From Actinomycetales bacterium (GTDB lineage Bacteria > Actinomycetota > Actinomycetes > Actinomycetales > Dermatophilaceae): a DNA stretch of 64,000 bases. Under the pieces are notes generated by a model. It saw only the letters and a program-made list of their open reading frames with translations, was not told where the DNA came from and searched no databases. The DNA lies in NCBI GenBank assembly GCA_016710645.1, contig JADJVI010000009.1, positions 38,424 through 102,423 on the forward strand, given 5' to 3'. The translations under genes were made by a program, and so were the position numbers. This document shows positions 36,431 through 44,204 of the stretch, piece by piece (position 1 is the first letter of the stretch; the number at the start of each line of letters is the position of its first letter).

Positions 36431-36907
36431 TTGTCCTCTAGCGCACGCACCTTCGTCTCACGTCGTACCGTCGCCCGTGTGGCTGCCTGGTCCGTCCCGG
36501 TCGTCACCATGGCCGCGGCCACTCCGGCCTTTGCGTCGTCCAAACCCGCGACCACGTCGACGATCTCGACCGGATGCAAGCCGGCCGCCAGCCCAGGCAA
36601 GAAGTTCGAGATGCTCGTGAGCATCTGCAACAACACAACGCAGTCGATCACGATCGCCTTCAAGAGCATGACGGTGCAGCAGGGTGGGACGACCTGGACC
36701 GCGCTGTCCGGCACCGTATCGGCCACGACGATCCCGGCTGGGTCGTGTGTGGACGTCCTTTTCACCGGCACTTTCCAGGACGCGTCAGCTCCCAGCTCGG
36801 GCACGGCCACTCTCACGACGTCGTATACCTGGACCTCCGGCACCGGAGGCACCGCCCAGTCGGGCACCCAGACTGCGACCGCATCGCTCACCATCACCGG
36901 CTGCTGA
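36431..36907 (+). CDS. secreted protein with Tat-like signal, paralogue B
   Basis: Tandem paralogue of the previous gene, also 158 residues from a TTG start at 36431 (LSSSARTFVSRRTVARVAAW matching MSSSARARAAVPRRTVATGL). It too has a Tat-like signal ending ATPAFAS, a Thr/Ser-rich beta domain, and ends in Cys (TITGC). Four cysteines remain. GTG 36302 with an excellent AAGGAGG would add 43 residues before the twin Arg, which is unlikely for a signal peptide, but it could encode a leader. Function unknown. Confidence 0.7.
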   Translation: MSSSARTFVSRRTVARVAAWSVPVVTMAAATPAFASSKPATTSTISTGCKPAASPGKKFEMLVSICNNTTQSITIAFKSMTVQQGGTTWTALSGTVSATTIPAGSCVDVLFTGTFQDASAPSSGTATLTTSYTWTSGTGGTAQSGTQTATASLTITGC

Positions 36908-36922
36908 CGTCGGGATGCCGTG

Positions 36923-37132
36923 ATGGGCGATGAGGCGTGCGAGTCCGCCCTCCCCGAAAGGCGCGAGCCCATCGGCTGCAGCGAATGCGGTGCCTCCTTC
37001 CCGATGGACGCCGCACGGCAACTGGCGTGGTCGCTGGGGTGGGAGAAGGGGCGTCAGATCCACACGTGTCCAGAGTGCGCCCGCGCCTTCCTGCGCAGTA
37101 TCGAGGCCAAGCTGGACTCCGAGTGGTGGTGA
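36923..37132 (+). CDS. small zinc-ribbon protein
   Basis: About 69 residues with two CxxC pairs (IGCSECGASF and HTCPECARAF) 28-30 residues apart, a treble-clef or zinc-ribbon arrangement, and a charged C-terminal helix ending SEWW. GTG 36920 immediately precedes and is an equal start candidate. Function unknown; 16 bp after paralogue B, so possibly co-transcribed. Confidence 0.65.
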   Translation: MGDEACESALPERREPIGCSECGASFPMDAARQLAWSLGWEKGRQIHTCPECARAFLRSIEAKLDSEWW

Positions 37133-37165
37133 CTCGAATCCGCCGAGAGGCCGATGGCGCGCGGC

Positions 37166-38497
37166 TCAGGCGGATGCGCTCACCGGCGGCAGGTCTGACC
37201 CCGGGATGAGTTCGTCGACGGTGGCCCGCCCTGGCACGGTGGCGCCCAGCTGACAGAGCACCCCGATGCCGCCCAACCAGACCCGGTGGATGAGCAGGTA
37301 CTCGGCCGGCAGGTTGAGCCGCATCCCCACCGTGTAGTTGGGCTTGCGCGGGTCGTTGATGTGCGCGAACACCTCACGCAGCCACTCGCGGCTGAAGTGG
37401 AACTCGTCGACCCGCAGTGGGGCGATGAAGGGTTCGAGATACTCCAGCAGCCGCTCGGCGTCGACATCCACCCCATCGCGGACGAAGCCGATCTCCCGCA
37501 GTCCGGCCAGGGTCGAGACCGCATCGCCATCGATGCCCAGGGTGAGCAGCCGCCCCATGTCGTCGGGCAGCCCGGTCGGCAGATGCTTCACGGCGCCGAA
37601 GTCGAGCACGCCGAGGCGCCCGTCCGGCAGCAGTCGGAAGTTGCCCGGATGCGGGTCGGCGTGCAGCAACCCGCACCGTCCCGGTCCCTCCAGCAAGAAC
37701 CGCATGTATGCCGTCCCGGCAGCATCGCGGTCGGCCGCCTCACCCTTGTCGATGAGACTCGACAGCGGCGTCCCCGGGAGCCATTCCGACACCAACACGC
37801 GTTGGCTGAACGCCACCACCTGGGGCACCGCAACGTGAGCGTCACCGGCATACGCCTGGGCGAAGGCCTTCTGCGACGAGGCCTCCATGCGGTAGTCGAG
37901 CTCCTCGGCCATCCGCCCGCGCAATTCCTCCAGGACGGGGTCGATATCGAGGCCCGGAATCCACGTCGTGGCGACCCGGGCGACCCGAGAGACCTGGGCC
38001 AGGTCCGAGAGCAGCGCCTTGGCCGCGCCGGGGTACTGCACCTTGACGGCGATCTCTCGGCCGTCCTTCCACACCGCCCGGTGCACCTGCCCGATCGACG
38101 CTGCAGCGACCGCCTCGTCGTCGAATTCGAGGAACCGTGACCGCCAGCGCGGCCCGAACTCCTGGGTCAACACGGCATGCACTCGGTCGGGTGGAAGAGC
38201 GGGGGCGCTGTCCTGCAACTTGGTCAACATGGCTCGATAGGGCGCCGCGGCCTCCTCAGGCAGCGCGGACTCGAAGATCGACAGCGCTTGGCCGAACTTC
38301 ATCGCCCCGCCCTTGAGCTCGCCCAACACCGCGAAGAGTTGCTCTGCGGCCCGGGCCTGCATCTCCAGGGCGACCAACTCCGCGGGACGACCGCCGATCC
38401 GTTTGCCGAGCCCCCACGCGGCCCGACCGGCAAACCCGACCGGCAGGGTCGCCAGCTTGAACGCCCGGGACACCGCGTTGCTGGGGAGGTCGCTCAC
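37166..38497 (-). CDS. ABC1/UbiB-family atypical kinase (Rv3197-like)
   Basis: A 443-residue ABC1 protein. The family signature KxGQ is read in GGAMKFGQALS near residue 70, the Ala-rich nucleotide loop is AAASIGQV, the beta-3 lysine IAVKVQYPG, the catalytic loop LLHADPHPGNF and the metal motif LGVLDFGA. Members are membrane-associated ATPases tied to quinone and lipid metabolism; the mycobacterial homologue next to whiB7 has been linked to macrolide tolerance. GTG 38497 overlaps the upstream gene by 4 bp; a GACAAT -10-like element 6 nt upstream may also drive it alone. Confidence 0.88.
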   Translation of the reverse strand: MSDLPSNAVSRAFKLATLPVGFAGRAAWGLGKRIGGRPAELVALEMQARAAEQLFAVLGELKGGAMKFGQALSIFESALPEEAAAPYRAMLTKLQDSAPALPPDRVHAVLTQEFGPRWRSRFLEFDDEAVAAASIGQVHRAVWKDGREIAVKVQYPGAAKALLSDLAQVSRVARVATTWIPGLDIDPVLEELRGRMAEELDYRMEASSQKAFAQAYAGDAHVAVPQVVAFSQRVLVSEWLPGTPLSSLIDKGEAADRDAAGTAYMRFLLEGPGRCGLLHADPHPGNFRLLPDGRLGVLDFGAVKHLPTGLPDDMGRLLTLGIDGDAVSTLAGLREIGFVRDGVDVDAERLLEYLEPFIAPLRVDEFHFSREWLREVFAHINDPRKPNYTVGMRLNLPAEYLLIHRVWLGGIGVLCQLGATVPGRATVDELIPGSDLPPVSASA

Positions 38498-39441
38498 CCG
38501 GCCATTGTCTCCCGGGATTCCTCCAAAGCCACCCCGGTCGCCGGGGTCGTCTCCGGAATGCCTCCGCCGTGCCCAGGATGGGACGGGCAGAGCGGGTGAC
38601 GCTGCCAGCGGCGGTAGTCCACCCGTGGCCACGGGGTACTGACCTCGACGCTCACGCCGACCGGAAGCCCGAACCCGTCGAGGTAGCCCGTGACGATGCT
38701 GGTGACGACACTGGCGACGAATGGCGCGGCCGTCGGGTCGACATGGGCGAGGGCACCGCCCGGGTGGGACCGAGCCTGCGCCAGGACGAGGGCGTGAGCC
38801 GGGTCGAGGTCGCAGTGATGCAACTCCAGGCAGCGCAGGCAGGGCTGATCAGGGATGCGGCGGGCGACGAGAGGCCCGATCGACGCCCGCGCGCCTTCGC
38901 ACCGCACCGCAAGATGGGGTATGCCGTGGCGCAGCCAGGGTTCGAGGCGGTCTGGGTCGAGGTCGGGACGACCCACGACGAGTGCGAGGTCGACAGGACG
39001 CTGACACGAACGTGGGACGCCGTGGCCGAGCGACAGGTCGTGGTGGTCCATAGCCCACTCGCCCTGGCACACCCGGCCCAGGTGTTCCCGCCGCAACGCT
39101 TGGGCGATCGCCAAGGTGAGTGCCCCCTCACCGCCGACGAGGACATGCCGACGGCTGCGCCACCACAGCGTGGCTCGGTCCCGGCCTTGCCGGTCGAGGG
39201 CGTCCTGGGCGGCGAGCAGGTCTAGCAACTCGCGAACCCGCTTCAGCGGAAGTCCGACGCTGTCAGCCAGCGACTCCAGTTCCGGCAACGATCGGGAGCC
39301 GTCCATCGCCCGGAGCACCCTGACATCGGCGCTGGTGACCCCGGTGAGGACCACGGCATCGGGGTGCAACCCCAGTTGCACCGTGTCGACCGACCGATGA
39401 ACTGGGGACAAGTGGCTGGGAATTCGCGGCCGGGCTGGCAT
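38494..39441 (-). CDS. E1-like/TOMM cyclodehydratase-related protein (Rv3196-like)
   Basis: A 315-residue protein. The N-terminal third (VDTVQLGLHPDAVVLTGV then MDGSRSLPELESLADSVGL) matches the winged-helix peptide-recognition part of ocin-ThiF proteins. The rest resembles an E1 fold with RIPDQPCLRCLELH, and ends HPLCPSHPGHG. The Gly-rich ATP loop is replaced by GGEGALTLAIAQAL and I see no catalytic cysteine, so it may bind peptide without adenylating. No precursor peptide gene is visible nearby. It is translationally coupled to the ABC1 kinase, as in mycobacteria. Confidence 0.72.
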   Translation of the reverse strand: MPARPRIPSHLSPVHRSVDTVQLGLHPDAVVLTGVTSADVRVLRAMDGSRSLPELESLADSVGLPLKRVRELLDLLAAQDALDRQGRDRATLWWRSRRHVLVGGEGALTLAIAQALRREHLGRVCQGEWAMDHHDLSLGHGVPRSCQRPVDLALVVGRPDLDPDRLEPWLRHGIPHLAVRCEGARASIGPLVARRIPDQPCLRCLELHHCDLDPAHALVLAQARSHPGGALAHVDPTAAPFVASVVTSIVTGYLDGFGLPVGVSVEVSTPWPRVDYRRWQRHPLCPSHPGHGGGIPETTPATGVALEESRETMAG

Positions 39442-39504
39442 GGGGCCACCCTGGCAGAACCTCGCGAGCGACGCTTCTCGTCATCCACAGGGGGCAGACG
39501 GCAC

Positions 39505-39541
39505 AGGTGGGGCCGCCGCGAACGTCGCGGCGGCCCCACCT
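39505..39541 (-). terminator. terminator hairpin
   Basis: Perfect 17-bp GC-rich stem with a 3-nt loop, 26 bp past the stop of the DUF5679 gene on the minus strand. Confidence 0.75.
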
Positions 39542-39566
39542 GAGGTGTGCGGTCGAGGTCTAGTGC

Positions 39567-39722
39567 TCAGGCCTTGCCGAGAATGCGGTTGAGGTTGGTG
39601 CCGCACTCGGGGCACTTGCCCTTGGCCATACGACGGCCGTTCTCGCTCACGACAACCTTGCCCTCCGCGGTGCGCTTGGTCTTGCACTTCACGCAGTAGA
39701 ACTCGTACGTCTCGGTGGACAC
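39567..39722 (-). CDS. DUF5679-like small zinc-ribbon protein, 51 residues
   Basis: A short gene on the minus strand from GTG 39722 (AAGGAG 8-9 nt upstream) to a stop at 39567. The product begins VSTETYEFYCVKCKTKRTA and ends CPECGTNLNRILGKA, with two CxxC zinc-binding pairs and the ENGRRMAKGKCP core typical of actinobacterial DUF5679. Function unknown; ribosome-associated zinc ribbons are of similar size. The strong ribosome site and terminator suggest a highly expressed monocistronic gene. Confidence 0.82.
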   Translation of the reverse strand: MSTETYEFYCVKCKTKRTAEGKVVVSENGRRMAKGKCPECGTNLNRILGKA

Positions 39723-39832
39723 GGATGGATCTCCTTCGTCTTGGGTGGGATGCCCGCGCGCCGTCGGGCGGGTCGCTCGCCCCTCACCCTAGACCAGGTG
39801 TTCCCTTCGTCCGAACTCCGCCACGGCATGGT

Positions 39833-39838
39833 TACGCT
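39833..39838 (+). promoter_or_regulatory. -10 element, leaderless promoter
   Basis: TACGCT, 6 nt before ATG 39845. Confidence 0.5.
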
Positions 39839-39844
39839 CGTTTC

Positions 39845-40681
39845 ATGAGCACGGAACCCGCCAGCACTCCCGCGTGGGAGACGGCATACGAGCATCTGGC
39901 CGCGCGATCCCAGGCCGTCGGGGACCGACGGATCGCCGTCGTGACCCTCGACCAACCCGACAAGCGCAATGCCATGTCGGACGAGATGACCGCCTCCTGG
40001 GTGCGCCTCATGGCCGCTCTGCGGGAGGACGCCCAGCTGGCCGCCGTCGTGGTGACCGGCGCTGGGCCGGCCTTCAGCGCGGGGGGTGACCTGTCCTGGA
40101 TCGTGTCGCAACCAGATGCCCCGGTGATCGCGCTGCGGCACCGGATGCTCGCGTTCTATCGGTCCTGGCTGTCGATCAAGACCCTCGAGGTGCCGACCAT
40201 CGCGGCCATCAACGGGTCGGCGGTCGGTGCGGGGTTTGCCTTGGCGTTGGCGTGTGACCTGCGGTTCGCGGCCGCCGAGGCGAAGCTCGCCGTGCCCTTC
40301 GCCACGCTCGGGCTGCACCCGGGGATGGCCACGACGTGGTCCCTACCGAACGTCGCCGGCTTCGCCGTGGCCCGCGACCTGCTGCTCACCGGGCGCGCAG
40401 TCACCGGGGCCGAGGCGCTCAGTCTGGGCCTGGTCTCACGGTCGCTGCCGGCGCCCGAGGTCCTGGACGAGGCGATCGCCGCAGCCACGGCCATCGCCCA
40501 GGCCGCACCGATCGCCATGACCTTGACCGTGGCCGCGTTGCGCGACGGCGGGCACCAGAGCTTCCAGGACGCCATCGAATGGGAAGCCCTGGCCCAGTCG
40601 GTGACGCTTGCCACGGAGGACCTCCACGAAGGGATCGAGGCCGCGGCCACCCGCCGACGGCCCCAGTTCCGCGGCCGCTGA
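39845..40681 (+). CDS. enoyl-CoA hydratase/isomerase (crotonase) family
   Basis: A 278-residue crotonase. The first oxyanion-hole segment is AFSAGGDLSWI near residue 77; the second is INGSAVGAGFALALACDLRFAA near 120. The usual active-site Glu region reads KLAVPFATLGLHPGMATTW, where many hydratases have Glu in the LGLxPG segment, so the exact reaction (hydratase, isomerase or hydrolase) is unclear. Likely cytosolic beta-oxidation or aromatic catabolism. Monocistronic by context, with a leaderless promoter. Confidence 0.87.
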   Translation: MSTEPASTPAWETAYEHLAARSQAVGDRRIAVVTLDQPDKRNAMSDEMTASWVRLMAALREDAQLAAVVVTGAGPAFSAGGDLSWIVSQPDAPVIALRHRMLAFYRSWLSIKTLEVPTIAAINGSAVGAGFALALACDLRFAAAEAKLAVPFATLGLHPGMATTWSLPNVAGFAVARDLLLTGRAVTGAEALSLGLVSRSLPAPEVLDEAIAAATAIAQAAPIAMTLTVAALRDGGHQSFQDAIEWEALAQSVTLATEDLHEGIEAAATRRRPQFRGR

Positions 40682-40734
40682 CACGTCCTTGCCCGTCGCA
40701 CCGCCCGGCGACCTGGGTTGTCGGACCCGACCCG

Positions 40735-40740
40735 TACTGT
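40735..40740 (+). promoter_or_regulatory. -10 element, leaderless promoter
   Basis: TACTGT, 7 nt before ATG 40748. Confidence 0.5.
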
Positions 40741-40747
40741 GCCTGCC

Positions 40748-41308
40748 ATGAGCCAGCCCACCGAGACGCCCGTCCCTCCTGCCGCTGACCCGGTGGCGTC
40801 GTTGCCCGTCGAGGTGCGCCGCAGTCGACGCCGTCGCACCACCGTGAGCGCTTATCGCGAGGGTGGTCGGGTCGTCGTCCTCATCCCGGACCGACTTACC
40901 GAGGCCCAGGAGCGCGAGTGGGTCGAGCGGATGGTCGCGCGGCTCACCCGCGTCTCGGAGCGGCGTCGGCGCACCGATCCCGACCTGGCCGAGCGGGCCG
41001 CGGCTCTGTCGAAGCGCTACCTCGGCGGACGGGCCCGACCCACGTCGGTCCGATGGGTCGGCAACCAGCAGCGCCGGTGGGGGTCGTGCACGCCTGCTGA
41101 CGGGAGCATCCGCATCTCCACTCGGGTGCGCGACATGCCCGACTACGTCGTCGACTACGTGCTGCTCCACGAGCTGGCCCACCTGATCGTCGCTGGGCAT
41201 GGCCCCGAATTCTGGGCCGTGCTGGGCGACTACCCTCGATTGGAGCGGGCGCGAGGATTCCTGGAAGGCGTGTCGTCCGCCGCCGGACTGGAGTGGAACG
41301 AGGAATGA
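40748..41308 (+). CDS. YgjP-like (DUF45) metallopeptidase-domain protein
   Basis: A 186-residue protein with the DUF45/M48-related zinc motif LLHELAHLIVAGHGPEFW near residue 140, preceded by NQQRRWGSCTPADGSIRIS, the family's other conserved block. The N-terminus carries VEVRRSRRRRTTVSAYREGG. Members are predicted zinc peptidases of unknown substrate. It overlaps the YwiC-like gene by 4 bp (ATGA). Confidence 0.85.
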   Translation: MSQPTETPVPPAADPVASLPVEVRRSRRRRTTVSAYREGGRVVVLIPDRLTEAQEREWVERMVARLTRVSERRRRTDPDLAERAAALSKRYLGGRARPTSVRWVGNQQRRWGSCTPADGSIRISTRVRDMPDYVVDYVLLHELAHLIVAGHGPEFWAVLGDYPRLERARGFLEGVSSAAGLEWNEE

Positions 41309-42030
41309 GCCCCCGATCGGCCGGGTGGATTCCGCAGCAACACGGTGCTTGGGCGATGCTCGCCAGCCCGCTGCTGCTCGGCGTGCTCGCCTCAGGTCCG
41401 GCCTGGATCCACCTGCCCCTCGCCGCCTTCTGGTTCGCGGGCTACTTCCTCTTCTACGCCGCGAGCATGTGGCTGAAATCCGGTCGCAAGGCCCGCTACC
41501 TGCCGGCGACCCGCGCGTATGCCGGGCTCGCGGCGGTCCTCGGGGTGGTCACTGCGCTCGCCGCGCCGGGCCTGCTGCGCTGGGTGCCGTGGTTTCTCCT
41601 GCCGCTCGGGGTGGGTCTGTGGGCGGCGGCCCACCGGCAGGAGCGCGCCTTGCTGGCCGGCCTCACGACCGTCCTCGCATCGGCGCTCATGACTGTGGTG
41701 GCCTACGACGCCGGCCCGGGGGAGGACCTGCGGCGGGCGGTGTTGCTGGCTGTGGGTCAGTTCCTCTACTTCGGCGGCACCGTTTGGTACGTCAAGTCGA
41801 TGATCCGTGAGCGTGGCAACCTCCGCTTCCGCAGACTCAGCGTCGGGTGGCATGCCCTGTCGACTGTGGCCGTCGCGACCTTCTCGCTGCCGCTGGCCGC
41901 GGTCTTCCTCGTACTCACCGTGCGCGCCTGGATCGTGCCGCGATTCTCGTTCTCCCCCAAGCAGATCGGCATCGCCGAGATCGCGAGCACGCTAGCCGTC
42001 GCGCTCGTGTCGCTGTTCACAGTCGGCTGA
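41305..42030 (+). CDS. YwiC-like integral membrane protein
   Basis: A 241-residue protein opening WIPQQHGAWAML, the YwiC hallmark, followed by about seven transmembrane helices and a conserved RFSFSPKQIGIAEI near the end. Function unknown; in some bacteria it lies near nitrate-respiration genes, which are absent here. Start ATG 41305 overlaps the preceding stop. Confidence 0.85.
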   Translation: MSPRSAGWIPQQHGAWAMLASPLLLGVLASGPAWIHLPLAAFWFAGYFLFYAASMWLKSGRKARYLPATRAYAGLAAVLGVVTALAAPGLLRWVPWFLLPLGVGLWAAAHRQERALLAGLTTVLASALMTVVAYDAGPGEDLRRAVLLAVGQFLYFGGTVWYVKSMIRERGNLRFRRLSVGWHALSTVAVATFSLPLAAVFLVLTVRAWIVPRFSFSPKQIGIAEIASTLAVALVSLFTVG

Positions 42031-42033
42031 AGC

Positions 42034-42669
42034 TCAGCGCGAGTCCGACGCGTGGCTCAACACGCGTCGACAGGCGGCCGCCAGTGCGCTGACCTCGCCT
42101 CGGGTCTGCTCGGGCAGGTCGGCCAACGGCCACCAGCGCACATCGTGCGATTCAGTGCTGACCCGAGGGGCTACACCGGCTGGTGCCACGCCCGCGAAGC
42201 GCACGTCCAGGTGCTCCCGACACCGCCCGAACGCGCCAACCAGTCGATGCCGGTCCAATTGCGCCACGGTGGGGTGGACGCGGACCCCCACCAGCCCGGA
42301 CTCCTCCGCCACCTCGCGGACCGCAGCGGCATACAGGGAGTTATCGCCTGGCTCTAGGTGACCGCCGAACTGCAGCCACACTCCGGCCTTGCGATGGTGG
42401 GTGAGCAATACCCGCTCCCATCCCTCGTCGAGCACCAGCACGCTGGCCGTCAGATGCTCGGGCGGTCCGGCCTTGGCGACCGCCCACGGGTAGTCGCCCA
42501 GGTGGGTCAGGTAGTCGGCGCGCAGCGCCTCCTGCCCCGAGTCGGGCGGCTCCCAGGCGCGCAACAGCGCCGTTGCGTCGGCATGCAAACGCCGGTATGC
42601 CGTCTGGTCGGCCGGGCTCAGCGCGGCCGTGTCGTCGGGAGACTCGGTCACGGGGCCTGATCCGGTCAC
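42034..42669 (-). CDS. Nudix hydrolase
   Basis: About 211 residues. The Nudix box is GGHLEPGDNSLYAAAVREVAEESGL near residue 115; HHRKAGVWLQ precedes it. The N-terminal 70 residues (YRRLHADATALLRAW) are a helical extension. It hydrolyses a nucleoside-diphosphate-linked substrate that cannot be named. GTG 42669 overlaps the upstream stop (GTGA) and implies coupling to the zincin gene; GTG 42651 is an alternative start. Confidence 0.85.
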   Translation of the reverse strand: MTGSGPVTESPDDTAALSPADQTAYRRLHADATALLRAWEPPDSGQEALRADYLTHLGDYPWAVAKAGPPEHLTASVLVLDEGWERVLLTHHRKAGVWLQFGGHLEPGDNSLYAAAVREVAEESGLVGVRVHPTVAQLDRHRLVGAFGRCREHLDVRFAGVAPAGVAPRVSTESHDVRWWPLADLPEQTRGEVSALAAACRRVLSHASDSR

Positions 42670-44096
42670 GCGGGCGGAGCAGTGGGGGGCTCGTCGCCGA
42701 ACGAGGCGAGCAACGAGTCGATCTCTGCGTCCATGGCATCCGGCGCAGCCGGAGTGCGGCGTCGCTCGACGTAACCCAAGGGGTCGTCGAGGTCTCCCGC
42801 GGTCGGCGCCAGGTCGGGGTGAGCCCATGAGTCGTCGCGCAGGTCGAGCCCACCCGCGGCCTCCAGTGCGGCCCACAGATTGCGGGCGTCACGCAGCCGC
42901 CGCGGGCTCAACTGCAGCCCGACAAACCCGGAAAAGGCCTTCTGGGCCGGGCCACCGAGCCGACGTCGACGCACCGCCTCCCCGAGAGCTGCTGCGTGGG
43001 GTAGGTGAGCAGCGACGGCCTGGTCGGTGACCAGGTCGACCCACCCTTCGACCAGGGCCAGCGTCGTCTCCAGCCTCGCAAGCGCAGCCTGCTGAGCCGG
43101 GGTGGGGGCTCGCCCGAACAACTGGGCCTGGGCGAACGCCTCCTGCATGGCGTCGGCATCGGTGAAGTCCACCGAGGACACTGCCGACTCGATGGCGTCC
43201 GTGTCGATGGTGATATTGCGCCCGTAATCGCGGACGCCGGCCTCGAGATTGGCGGCCAGCCACGGCACTTGGGTGAATAGGCGCACCCGAGCGGCTTCCC
43301 GGACAGCCAGGTACAGCCGCACCTCGGCGACCTCCAGACCCAGACCTTCGGCGAATTCCTCGATCGCCGCAGGCAGGAGGGTGATGGCCTGGTCCGGGAC
43401 GACGGGCAGGCCCACTTCGGTGCCGCTCACGACATCGGCAGCCAAGGCTCCGACGGCGTGGCCGATCTGTGCGGTGAACAGCCCGGCAGACACGCGCTCG
43501 AGGGCCGGCGTGAATTGGCGCAACAGGCCGTCCATCGACATCCCTTGGGCGCCGATGCGTGCGGTGAGTTCCTCCGGCAACCCCAGCGACGCCAGGTCTG
43601 GCAACTCGCCACTGGCCCCGAGGGCGTCGAGCTGCTTGCGCATCGCGGCGCTGCCCGCGCTGGCGACCCCGGTGGCCACCGGCTCCAACAACTCCACCCA
43701 GGTGGGCATCGTCGCCTCCACCCATTCGGCGCGGCTCCAGGCCCGGGTCGGTCCGCCGGGGGAGTCGAAGGAGGTCACCGGGTCGACCCAGAGCCGGGCG
43801 ACGTCGACAGCGGCCTGGACATCTCGGCGCGCGCCCTCGGTGATGCTGCGTTCACCGCCGGCGGCCACGACCTTGCGGGCCAGGTCTGTCGCACCTGAGA
43901 GTCGGGCTGCCTCACCGCCGTCGCCGAAGAGCAGACCCAACTGGTGCTGCAGCATCGCGGCTTGTGGCGAGGCGTCGCCCCCGCCCTGCATGGCGGCGAG
44001 GAATTGCTCCATTTCAGGCGGCAACTGGGCGTCCGGGCCGAGCAACTCGCGCAGCAACGCGGCAAAGTCGGGTAGCGATTCGTCGCGGTCGGCCAT
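42666..44096 (-). CDS. zincin-like protein, DUF2342/F420-associated family (Rv3195-like)
   Basis: A 476-residue protein of the actinobacterial zinc-dependent hydrolase family. The likely motif region is YLAVREAARVRLFTQVPWL near residue 268, with LVEGWVDLV near 358 as the downstream acidic element. In homologues I recall REAAH where this has REAAR, so a zinc ligand may be missing. Early segments are helical and Gln/Met-rich; the C-terminus is disordered. Gene order (E1-like protein, this, PDZ protease) matches mycobacteria. Confidence 0.78.
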   Translation of the reverse strand: MADRDESLPDFAALLRELLGPDAQLPPEMEQFLAAMQGGGDASPQAAMLQHQLGLLFGDGGEAARLSGATDLARKVVAAGGERSITEGARRDVQAAVDVARLWVDPVTSFDSPGGPTRAWSRAEWVEATMPTWVELLEPVATGVASAGSAAMRKQLDALGASGELPDLASLGLPEELTARIGAQGMSMDGLLRQFTPALERVSAGLFTAQIGHAVGALAADVVSGTEVGLPVVPDQAITLLPAAIEEFAEGLGLEVAEVRLYLAVREAARVRLFTQVPWLAANLEAGVRDYGRNITIDTDAIESAVSSVDFTDADAMQEAFAQAQLFGRAPTPAQQAALARLETTLALVEGWVDLVTDQAVAAHLPHAAALGEAVRRRRLGGPAQKAFSGFVGLQLSPRRLRDARNLWAALEAAGGLDLRDDSWAHPDLAPTAGDLDDPLGYVERRRTPAAPDAMDAEIDSLLASFGDEPPTAPPA

Positions 44097-44204
44097 GATG
44101 GCTCCTGGTGTCTCGGGTGCTCTCCGAGGCTATCGAGTCGTGACATTCGACCGGGCCGCGGACTGACAGGATGGATCCCGCAGAGGCAACAAGCAGGAGG
44201 CGGC

